Part shown: positions 1 to 5,913 of the stretch, one piece after another
Numbering within the stretch: position 1 is the stretch's first letter
How the letters are laid out: each line of letters begins with the position of its first letter
NCBI GenBank assembly: GCA_002083475.1
Contig: LWDI01000006.1
Span: forward strand, 1 to 25,115
From: Proteobacteria bacterium SG_bin5
GTDB lineage: Bacteria > Pseudomonadota > Alphaproteobacteria > Sphingomonadales > Sphingomonadaceae
Direction of reading: 5' to 3'
Length of the DNA stretch: 25,115 nucleotides
Position numbers and translations under genes: made by a program
The notes under the pieces: generated by a model
Told to the model about the DNA's origin: nothing
What the model saw: only the letters and a program-made list of their open reading frames with translations
Databases searched by the model: none

Positions 1-2069
1 GGCGCCGGGCGGGGGCCATCGGGCGCGGGGCGGCGCTCGCGCCCGAGCACGCGATCGATCCACGCCTGGTCGAGCTGCTGCCCGCCCTCACCCTGCACCG
101 GGGGACTCGGCTGCCCTGGCGCGGGTGCGCGCGGATCGGGCGCGGGCGGCGCGTCGCCCTCGGGCGCGCCCTGGGGCACGGGCTGGCCGTCGGGGCCGAT
201 GAACAAGCCATTGTCGGGCTCGCCGAAATAATCCTCCTCGCCCAGCCCCGCGGCTTCATCGGGCAAGGTGACCCCGGTTTCGAATTGCTCGACCGGACGC
301 TTGGCGACCGCGACCTTCATATAATCGGCGAAGGCGCGCGCGGGGGCGGTGCCGCCGTGGAGCCCGGCGACCGGCCGCGCATCGTCGCGCCCCATCCACA
401 CCCCGGTCGTCAGCCCGCTGGAGAAGCCCAGGAACCAGCCGTCCTTGGTCGAGGTGGTCGTCCCCGTCTTGCCCGCGACCGGGCGGCCGATTTGCGCCGC
501 CTTGCCGGTGCCGGTGTTGACCGCCGTCTGCAGCAAATCGGTCATCGCCTCGGCGACGAAGGGCGCGACGAGCACATGGCTGCGATCGACTTCATGGGCA
601 TAGATGGTCACGCCATTGGCGGTGACCTTGGTGATGCCATAAGGCGTCACCGCCACGCCCTTGTTCGCGATCGAGGCAAAGGCGCGGGTCAGCTCGATCA
701 GCCGCACCTCGCTGGTGCCGAGCACCATCGCCGGATGCGTGTTGACCGGCGTGGTGATGCCGAAGCGCCGCGCCATATCGGCGATCGTCGCGAAGCCGAC
801 TTCCTCGCCCAGCTTCGCCGCCACGGTGTTGATCGAATAAGCGAAAGCGGTGCGCAGCGTCGTCGGGCCGATGTTGCGCCGCGAATCGTTGCGCGGGGTC
901 CAGCCGTTGATCGTCACCGGCTCGTCGACCACTTGATCGTCGGGCTTATGCCCCGCCTCGAGCGCGGCGAGATAGACGAACAGCTTGAACGCCGATCCCG
1001 GTTGGCGCGTCGCCTGGGTCGCGCGGTTGTAGATCGACGAGACATAATCCTTGCCGCCGACCATCGCGCGCACCGCGCCGTCGCGGTCGAGCGAGACCAG
1101 CGCGCCCTGCCCGCCCGCCGGCGCGTTGCGGCGGATCGCCGCGTCCGCCGCGCGTTGCGCGCTTAGGTCCAGCGTCGTCCACACCTCGAGCGGGCGCTGA
1201 TGCTCGTCGATCAGCACGTCGAGCTGGGGCAGCGCCCAATCGGTGAAATAGCGCACGCTATTCTGCTTGGGCTCGGGCACGAAGGTCATCGCGCCGATAT
1301 CGGCTTGCGCGGCGACATCGGGGGTGACCGCGCCGGTTTCCTGCATCAGCCGCAACACCACCTTGCCGCGATCGCGCGCGGCGTCGATATCGGCGGTGGG
1401 CGAATAGTTGGAGGGCGCCTTCACCAGCCCGGCGATGATCGCCGCTTCGCCGAGCGACAGACGATCGGCGCCGTGCCCGAAGAATTTGCGCGCGGCGGCA
1501 TCGATCCCATAAGCGCCGCCACCGAAATAGACTTTGTTCAGATAGAGTTCGAGGATCTGATCCTTGCTGAACTTGCGTTCGAGCGCGAGCGCGATCACGC
1601 CTTCGCGCAGCTTGCGCGTCACCGAATAGCGGTTCGACAGAAAAATGTTGCGCGCGACTTGCTGGGTGATCGTCGAGGCGCCCTGCAAGCGCCGGCCGGT
1701 GCCGCGATTTTCGATCGCGAATTTGGTGATCCGCGCGAGCGCGACCGGATCGACGCCGGGATGCTCGCGAAAGCGCCGATCCTCGACCGCGATGATCGCC
1801 GCGCGCATCACCGGCGGGATTTTGTCGTACGGCAGCCATTCGCCATAGCTCGGCCCCAAGGACACGATCACCGTGCCGTCGGCGGCGTGGACGCGGATCA
1901 TCTGGCCATTGGGCGAGGATTTGAGCTCGTCATAGCTCGGCAATTGCCCGACCGCGACATAGACGGTCACCGCCAGCGCGATCGCCGCCGCGACGGCGAG
2001 TCCGAGGAGAATCTGGAGCGCCAGCACGAGCCGCCGGCGCCAAAGCGGTTTGATCGAGGTTCGAGCCAT
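1..2069 (-). CDS. mrcA: Class A penicillin-binding protein 1A (glycosyltransferase/transpeptidase), 3' end beyond left edge
   Basis: Bifunctional peptidoglycan synthase: polymerises lipid II into glycan strands and cross-links stem peptides in the periplasm. The visible 689 residues begin with a short cytoplasmic stretch and one membrane anchor (about residues 14-40). The glycosyltransferase domain follows, with the catalytic motif EDRRFREHPG (Glu96), then TITQQVARN and the KVYFGGGAYG segment. The transpeptidase domain shows all three penicillin-binding motifs: SAFK (Ser359-Lys362), SIN (Ser412-Asn414) and KTG (Lys534-Gly536). The tail after about residue 590 is rich in Pro, Gly, Asp and Glu and is probably disordered; it stays open to base 1, so the stop lies outside. 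The ATG at 2069 is the first plausible start; no strong Shine-Dalgarno is visible. Its nearest upstream gene on the same strand is msrB, across a repeat-containing gap. The family call is very secure; PBP1A rather than another class A PBP is inferred from overall arrangement. Confidence 0.95.
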   Translation of the reverse strand, partial: MARTSIKPLWRRRLVLALQILLGLAVAAAIALAVTVYVAVGQLPSYDELKSSPNGQMIRVHAADGTVIVSLGPSYGEWLPYDKIPPVMRAAIIAVEDRRFREHPGVDPVALARITKFAIENRGTGRRLQGASTITQQVARNIFLSNRYSVTRKLREGVIALALERKFSKDQILELYLNKVYFGGGAYGIDAAARKFFGHGADRLSLGEAAIIAGLVKAPSNYSPTADIDAARDRGKVVLRLMQETGAVTPDVAAQADIGAMTFVPEPKQNSVRYFTDWALPQLDVLIDEHQRPLEVWTTLDLSAQRAADAAIRRNAPAGGQGALVSLDRDGAVRAMVGGKDYVSSIYNRATQATRQPGSAFKLFVYLAALEAGHKPDDQVVDEPVTINGWTPRNDSRRNIGPTTLRTAFAYSINTVAAKLGEEVGFATIADMARRFGITTPVNTHPAMVLGTSEVRLIELTRAFASIANKGVAVTPYGITKVTANGVTIYAHEVDRSHVLVAPFVAEAMTDLLQTAVNTGTGKAAQIGRPVAGKTGTTTSTKDGWFLGFSSGLTTGVWMGRDDARPVAGLHGGTAPARAFADYMKVAVAKRPVEQFETGVTLPDEAAGLGEEDYFGEPDNGLFIGPDGQPVPQGAPEGDAPPAPDPRAPAPGQPSPPVQGEGGQQLDQAWIDRVLGRERRPAPDGPRPA

Positions 2070-2152
2070 TGTCGGCACGCGGCATAGGGCCTAGCGCGGC
2101 GGCGAACAAGCGGGGGCGCGGGGGGCGCGGCGATCGGACGGCACCAGGCGGG

Positions 2153-2234
2153 GCGTCGCCCCAGCGAAAGCTGGGGCCTCATGCAGCAGAAGCGCCACGA
2201 CGGCACGAGGCCCCAGCTTTCGCTGGGGCGACGC
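2153..2234. repeat. Perfect 28-bp inverted repeat, each arm itself a GAAA-loop hairpin
   Basis: Arms 2153-2180 and 2207-2234 are exact reverse complements separated by 26 bases. Within each arm a 7-bp stem closes a four-base loop (CCCCAGC-GAAA-GCTGGGG; the right arm is the complement). The element fills much of the 190-base gap between msrB and the penicillin-binding protein gene. The same arm, with altered but still paired stem bases, recurs at 12042 and 20132, so this is a dispersed REP-like family. It has no T-tract, so it is not a typical intrinsic terminator, though it could stabilise or end the msrB transcript. Confidence 0.9.
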
Positions 2235-2259
2235 GCTTCGTCATGGCCCCGCTCCCCCC

Positions 2260-2652
2260 TCAGCGCGGCTCGAAGGCGAGCGACACCGAGTTGATGCAAT
2301 AACGCAGGCCGGTCGGCGGCGGGCCATCGGGGAAGACATGGCCGAGATGGCTGTCGCAGCGCGCGCAGCGATTCTCGATGCGGCGCATGCCGTGGCTGCT
2401 GTCGTCATGGTCGGTCACGTGATCGGGCGCGATCGGCTGAGTGAAGCTCGGCCAGCCCGAGCCCGAATCATATTTGTCGGCGCTGTCGAACAGCGGCAGT
2501 CCGCAGGCGGCGCAGGCGAACACGCCATCGCCCTTGAAGCCATTATATTCGCCGGTGAAGGCGCGTTCGGTGCCGGCTTGGCGCAGCACCTGATATTGCA
2601 CCGGGGTCAGCCGCTCGCGCCATTCGGCCTCGGTAAGGGTCAACTTGTCCAT
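2260..2652 (-). CDS. msrB: Peptide-methionine (R)-S-oxide reductase MsrB, internal start of the AraC-MsrB frame
   Basis: Reduces methionine-R-sulfoxide in oxidised proteins using thioredoxin or another reductant. Read from the ATG at 2652 it is 130 residues, the normal size of a free-standing MsrB. Zinc-binding pairs are Cys47/Cys50 (CAAC) and Cys96/Cys99 (CARC). The catalytic Cys119 sits in RYCINS. The motif KYDSGSGWPSF has Ser65 where E. coli-type enzymes carry the resolving Cys, so regeneration would need another thiol. An AGGAG lies 2 bases before the ATG at 2655 and 5 bases before the ATG at 2652, strong support for independent translation. A near-perfect palindrome at 2665-2680 lies just upstream. 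This entry shares its stop with the longer AraC-MsrB frame; it is the same DNA described as an alternative product. Confidence 0.9.
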   Translation of the reverse strand: MDKLTLTEAEWRERLTPVQYQVLRQAGTERAFTGEYNGFKGDGVFACAACGLPLFDSADKYDSGSGWPSFTQPIAPDHVTDHDDSSHGMRRIENRCARCDSHLGHVFPDGPPPTGLRYCINSVSLAFEPR

Positions 2653-3612
2653 CATCGCTCCTGTCGCGCGGTTCCGCGCGCCAAGATGGGAAGCGCCGCC
2701 CGCGCTGCCAACCGGGCGGCGTCCCGGCGATCGGCTCAGCGCGCGCAGATCGCGGCGATAGCGCCCCGGCGTGGTGCCGGTCGCGCGCCGGAAGGTCGAG
2801 GTGAAATGGCTCTGGTCGGCGAAGCCACATTGCATCGCGACCTCGGCGAGCGGCGAGTCGCCCGCGGCGAGCAGCTCGCGCGCCGCGTCGATCCGCCGGC
2901 GAAGCAGCCACTGATGCGGCGGCAGCCCGACCGATTGGCGGAAGGCGCGCCCGAAATGGCGCGGCGAAACCCCGATCTGGCGCGCGACATCGTCGAGCGT
3001 CAGCGCGGTGGCGAGATTGGTGTCCATATAATCCTGCGCGCGGCGCAGCAGATGCGGCGGCAGACCACCACGCGCGACGACCGGCGCGATATGTTCGCGA
3101 TCGCCGTGCGCGACCAACAGCCGCAGCGCGAGCGCGAGCCCGAGCGAGCTGGTGAACATCGCCACCCCGCGCGGCCATTTCATCGTCGCGAGCAGCAATT
3201 GCATGCCCTGGGTCAGGAAGGGATCGTCGGGCAGGATTCCCGCGCGCAGCCGGATCTTGTCGGCATCGAGCCCATGTTGCGCGGCGGCGCGGCGCAGCCA
3301 ATCCTGCGGCAGATAAAGCTGCAGGCAATCGACCGGTTCGGGGAAAGTCCAGGCGCCGCCGACGCCCGCGGGCACATAAGCGATCGTGCCGCGCGGCACG
3401 TCCCAGCGCTCGCGACCGTTCCGCCCCTCGCCGCACACCGCGAAATCGGCGAGCGCGAGCGCCAGCGCGCCGTCGCTCAAGGGGCGGTCGGGGAGGCAGC
3501 GCGCCGAGAAGGTCCAGCGCGCGAGTTGCGGGCGGCCGGGGGTTCCGGGCGCCATCACTTCGGGCTTCACGTTCAGCGCTTCGGCCAGCGCTTCGATCGA
3601 TGCAGCGCTCAT
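2260..3612 (-). CDS. AraC-family regulator in one continuous frame with MsrB (possible fusion, 450 aa)
   Basis: The frame has no stop between an N-terminal AraC-type regulator and a C-terminal methionine sulfoxide reductase B. Residues 1-180 are a probable sensing domain (PRGTIAYVPAG is cupin-like). Residues about 184-288 are a paired helix-turn-helix of the AraC type (LTLDDVARQIGVSPRHFGRAF; LAEVAMQCGFADQSHFTSTF; then GTTPGRYRR). Residues 290-320 are a Pro/Gly/Arg/Ser-rich linker that reads like translated spacer. Residues 321-450 are MsrB. Start: GGGAGGCA-ATG-ATG; the second ATG (3612) has the better 5-base spacing. Internal AGGAG before 2652 suggests MsrB is also, or mainly, made separately. 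Either this is a genuine fused redox-linked regulator, or two genes lost the stop between them. Domain identities are secure; whether the fusion protein is made is open. Confidence 0.75.
   Translation of the reverse strand: MSAASIEALAEALNVKPEVMAPGTPGRPQLARWTFSARCLPDRPLSDGALALALADFAVCGEGRNGRERWDVPRGTIAYVPAGVGGAWTFPEPVDCLQLYLPQDWLRRAAAQHGLDADKIRLRAGILPDDPFLTQGMQLLLATMKWPRGVAMFTSSLGLALALRLLVAHGDREHIAPVVARGGLPPHLLRRAQDYMDTNLATALTLDDVARQIGVSPRHFGRAFRQSVGLPPHQWLLRRRIDAARELLAAGDSPLAEVAMQCGFADQSHFTSTFRRATGTTPGRYRRDLRALSRSPGRRPVGSAGGASHLGARNRATGAMMDKLTLTEAEWRERLTPVQYQVLRQAGTERAFTGEYNGFKGDGVFACAACGLPLFDSADKYDSGSGWPSFTQPIAPDHVTDHDDSSHGMRRIENRCARCDSHLGHVFPDGPPPTGLRYCINSVSLAFEPR
2665..2680. promoter_or_regulatory. 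GC palindrome just upstream of the internal msrB start
   Basis: The 16-base CGCGCGG-TT-CCGCGCG is a 7-bp inverted repeat around two central bases. It lies three bases beyond the AGGAG that precedes the msrB ATG. It could be an operator-like dyad, or an mRNA hairpin affecting ribosome access. Palindromes of pure G/C are common by chance in such DNA, so confidence is low. Confidence 0.25.
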
Positions 3613-3933
3613 CATTGCCTCCCTTTCGGACCCGCGCGCACGATCCAAAAGGGACGTGGCGGGTCGTTACGACGCGAACTCCTTCTCCCGGGCCTTATCA
3701 TGCCGCAGCCACGGTCCGGGTCAACACCATGCGGATTTTAATACAGGGGATCGGACGATTCTGATTGCCTGCCAGACGCATCGCTTGTCGAAAAACCGCT
3801 CTTGCGGTCCGCTTGGCGCCGCGAAGCGCAAGATCGGATAAAAGCGAAGCCCGGCAAAAGGATGCGGCGCGAATCGCAGAGGCGCCGCCGCTGTTCGCGC
3901 GGTCGTGAACGTTATTGCGCCAAGGGGCGATGA
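3613..3933. other. Gene-free gap between the AraC-MsrB gene and the HigA-like fragment
   Basis: These 321 bases hold the Shine-Dalgarno and candidate promoter of the AraC-MsrB gene at the left end. The remainder (about 3725-3933) shows no convincing reading frame with a ribosome binding site, no tRNA and no repeat shared with the rest of the window. Minus-strand frames were checked for a helix-turn-helix continuation of the HigA-like gene and none was seen. Confidence 0.5.
3695..3724 (-). promoter_or_regulatory. Candidate sigma-70-type promoter for the AraC-MsrB gene
   Basis: On the minus strand TTGACC (3719-3724) is followed after 18 bases by TGATAA (3695-3700). The predicted start would leave a leader of roughly 75 bases before the ATG at 3612. 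The -35 is near consensus; the -10 matches poorly and the spacer is one base long, so this is only a candidate. Confidence 0.35.
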
Positions 3934-4107
3934 TTAGTGGAGCGACGCGCCGTTGTTGGCGTGGCGGCTTTCATAATCGAGGATCGCCTCGACCAAGTCC
4001 TGCAGCCCCTCGGTCTCGGGGGTGCCGAGCGGAGCGCGCTGTAACCGGTCCATCTCGCGCAGCGCGGCCCGATATTCTTCCACCGTTCGGATCACGCGCG
4101 CGGGCAT
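3934..4107 (-). CDS. HigA-like antitoxin N-terminal fragment (57 aa), no DNA-binding domain
   Basis: The 57-residue product runs from MPARVIRTVEEYRAAL through GTPETEGLQDLVEAIL to DYESRH. This pattern (IRT..EY..AL.E...L....GTPE...L..LV.AI..YE.RH) is the N-terminal part of HigA-type antitoxins of type II toxin-antitoxin systems. In full-length family members a helix-turn-helix follows; here a stop comes directly after. The ATG at 4107 is preceded by CGGGGAGCAAG, a good ribosome binding site at suitable spacing, so the short form looks translatable. No higB-like toxin gene is visible on either side. It may be a decayed antitoxin, or a short stand-alone protein family related to it. Family resemblance is from memory of the motif, not a search. 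Confidence 0.6.
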   Translation of the reverse strand: MPARVIRTVEEYRAALREMDRLQRAPLGTPETEGLQDLVEAILDYESRHANNGASLH

Positions 4108-4686
4108 CTTGCTCCCCGAGGTCGGGCGACCGTATCGCCGGCCGTGGTGCTCATTTGGCAAGACCTCGGTCTCATTTCTGGTGGACTTTCGACCTTTTGT
4201 GTCAAAAGGCGCACGAAGCAAACGACTTGGCGCGAGTTTCGTCGCAAAAACCGGTGCGATGAGGAGCGCGACTTGCGCGCCGGATTCTGGTGCCGCGCGC
4301 TTTTTTCGCCGGAAACCAGTGGTTTAATCGATGAAACCGGGCTTCTTGCGCGGTTTGAAAAAGTCTGATGCCATTTCACTCTATTTTCAGAAGGGTGAAA
4401 AGCCGACATTAGCGACGTCGCCGATGGCTCTCCCCCGCCCTCCTCCATCGGCAGACACGTCCGGTGGTTGCCATCCCCGGATCACAGGCGGGCGCGCTCG
4501 GCGATTATCCCCCAAATCCCCCTGCGCGCCCGCCGACTTTTTCGAAGAGCGCCTCCTCGGCCGCCCGATCATAGCGCGACCCGCGCCCGCCCGCGCCACG
4601 ATCGGCCGCGCGGCCAGATCACGACGCCCCCCATGACGAGAGCCAAGGCGGCCCACCGCCGCGTCGCCATACCGATGTCGGGAAAA
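4108..4686. other. Gene-poor stretch with small dyads, upstream of HigA-like fragment and downstream of tRNA-Thr
   Basis: No convincing protein gene is seen here except a doubtful 33-residue frame at 4569-4670. The segment 4190-4420 contains more A/T runs than its surroundings (for example poly-T at 4300-4306). It holds alternating AAACC/GGTTT motifs (4313-4325, 4333-4337, 4352-4356) and a 9-bp stem (TTTCACTCT 4374-4382 with AGGGTGAAA 4392-4400). None is followed by a T-tract suited to an intrinsic terminator. The segment could be residue of a former insertion next to a tRNA gene, but no attachment-site repeat of the tRNA end was found. Confidence 0.4.
4569..4670 (-). CDS. Doubtful small membrane-like peptide (33 aa)
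   Basis: The frame begins MATRRWAALALVMGGVVI and then becomes Arg-rich (WPRGRSWRGRARVAL), giving one possible short membrane helix of about residues 6-18. It lies 16 bases downstream of the encoded CCA end of tRNA-Thr on the same strand. No Shine-Dalgarno is visible before the ATG. Another minus-strand frame just beyond the stop reads RYDRAAEEALFEKVGG, which looks more protein-like, so a frameshifted older gene is possible. Reported only because it falls in an otherwise gene-free stretch. Confidence 0.2.
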   Translation of the reverse strand: MATRRWAALALVMGGVVIWPRGRSWRGRARVAL

Positions 4687-4761
<75 letters not shown>

Positions 4762-4861
4762 ATGCGGACGGGGCCGCGGAGAGCGCGCCTATGTCCGCCC
4801 CCGCCCCCCTTGTCAAGCGCCCCCCTTGTCAAGCAGCGCCACGCGCGCCAAGGCCGCGCGC

Positions 4862-5020
4862 ATGGATCAGGAACGCGCCCAGCGGCTCGCCCAGGCACTG
4901 CGCGACAATCTGCGCAAGCGCAAGGCGCGCGCCCGCGCGGCCGCCGAGAACGCCGCCGAACCCGTCGCCGAGCCCGAGGGCGCGCCCCAACGGAGCCCTC
5001 CCCCGCCCGGCGGCGACTAA
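4862..5020 (+). CDS. Small highly charged protein (52 aa), function unknown
   Basis: The product starts MDQERAQRLAQALRDNLRKR and continues KARARAAAEN, a predicted amphipathic, strongly basic helix of about 30 residues. An acidic, Pro-rich tail (EPVAEPEG...PPPPGGD) follows. I recall short proteins of the form 'ALR.NLRRRKAQAR' as common in sphingomonads, without an assigned role; that is memory, not a search. A TTG at 4826 would add 12 residues; the ATG at 4862 is chosen because the conserved-looking helix begins there. No strong ribosome binding site is seen. It converges with the secreted-protein gene ending at 5026, five bases beyond its stop. Confidence 0.6.
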   Translation: MDQERAQRLAQALRDNLRKRKARARAAAENAAEPVAEPEGAPQRSPPPPGGD

Positions 5021-5025
5021 CCGCT

Positions 5026-5913
5026 TCAGCGGCAGCTCAGCCGGATCTCGCCCTTGGGCCCGTCATAAGTGAGGCGCGAGCAGCGATCGAGCCAGTCACG
5101 GCCGATCCGCAGGAAATAAAGCCGGCGCGGGCGCGTCTTGGCGGTGACGCGCACGCCGTCGGGATCGTCGGGCTCGGCCGCCTGCCCCGCCTCGGGAATG
5201 CGCACCGTGCTCCCCCAATCCTGCACGCGCACCGGCAGCCGATCGAGCGCGAGCGGCCCGATCGCGAGCGGCGTCGCCAGTCGCATCTCGCGCACCGGGC
5301 GGGTGACGCCATAAGCGATCATCGCCGGGCGCGCCGCGCCGCTCAGCGCGCCGCCGTTGCTCGCCGCGATCAGCCGCGCGGCGCCGGCGGTCGCGAAACT
5401 GTCCGCCGCGCGGGGGTCGAAACGCACCCGCAACGTCTCGTCGCCGAGCTTGAGCTCGCCGAAGCTGTAATCGGCGAGCGCGCCTTCCTTCCCGGGCGTC
5501 CAGCGCAGCGCGGCGACGCGCTCGTCGGGCGCGGGCGCGCGCAGCGGAAAATCGAGCACGCGGTCGGCGAAGGCATCGGGGCCGACCGCGCAGTCGGCGG
5601 CGTCGCGCTCGCGCGTGTCGGCGAACACCACCCATTGCCAGCCATCGCGCGCGCCGCCGCGCACCGGCGCCCAGGCTTGGAGCACCATCTGCGTCATCCC
5701 GCCGAAATCGACCTGCGCGGGCTCGGTCGCGAGCTTGAGCTTCTTGATGAGCGCGGGATCGCAGGTGAGATCGGCGGTCGCCGCCGGATCGATCCGCACG
5801 CGCACCGGCCGCTCGGCGAGCGTCATCGCGACGATGAGCGGCGCGGGCTCGGGGCTTTGCGCGCGCGCGGCGGGGGCGGCGAGCAGCGCGAGGCCCGCCA
5901 GGGCAATTCTCAT
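5026..5913 (-). CDS. Secreted retropepsin-like protein lacking catalytic DTG, downstream paralogue (295 aa)
   Basis: A signal peptide (MRIALAGLALLAAPAARAQS) predicts export. The mature part resembles two retropepsin-like lobes. The first is VRVRIDPAATADL (residues 37-49), placed like 'FLIDTGATxxxL' but with Asp-Pro-Ala. The second is LRVRFDPRAADSF (161-173). The end, FLRIGRDWLDRCSRLTYD (267-284), matches the closing 'LLGxdFLxR' strand-turn of aspartyl proteases. No DTG/DSG is present, so peptidase activity is doubtful. Residues 254-264 (VRVTAKTRPRR) resemble the start of TonB-dependent receptors. It shares the same layout and C-terminus with the gene just upstream, and its ATG overlaps that gene's TGA (ATGA), so the two are probably translationally coupled. 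The retropepsin comparison is my inference from pattern and needs structure-based confirmation. Confidence 0.75.
   Translation of the reverse strand: MRIALAGLALLAAPAARAQSPEPAPLIVAMTLAERPVRVRIDPAATADLTCDPALIKKLKLATEPAQVDFGGMTQMVLQAWAPVRGGARDGWQWVVFADTRERDAADCAVGPDAFADRVLDFPLRAPAPDERVAALRWTPGKEGALADYSFGELKLGDETLRVRFDPRAADSFATAGAARLIAASNGGALSGAARPAMIAYGVTRPVREMRLATPLAIGPLALDRLPVRVQDWGSTVRIPEAGQAAEPDDPDGVRVTAKTRPRRLYFLRIGRDWLDRCSRLTYDGPKGEIRLSCR

Noticed and set aside
285..1166. Long plus-strand open frame of 293 codons
   Set aside because: It lies antisense to the penicillin-binding protein gene, is dominated by Arg/Ala/Gly/His/Asp and has no family motif: a GC-rich shadow frame.
2338..3741. 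467-codon plus-strand open frame
   Set aside because: Exact antisense of the AraC-MsrB gene; composition is shadow-like (Arg, Ala, Gln, Glu) and no motif is seen.
4374..4400. Hairpin TTTCACTCT/AGGGTGAAA as an intrinsic terminator
   Set aside because: No T-tract follows on either strand and no gene ends beside it.
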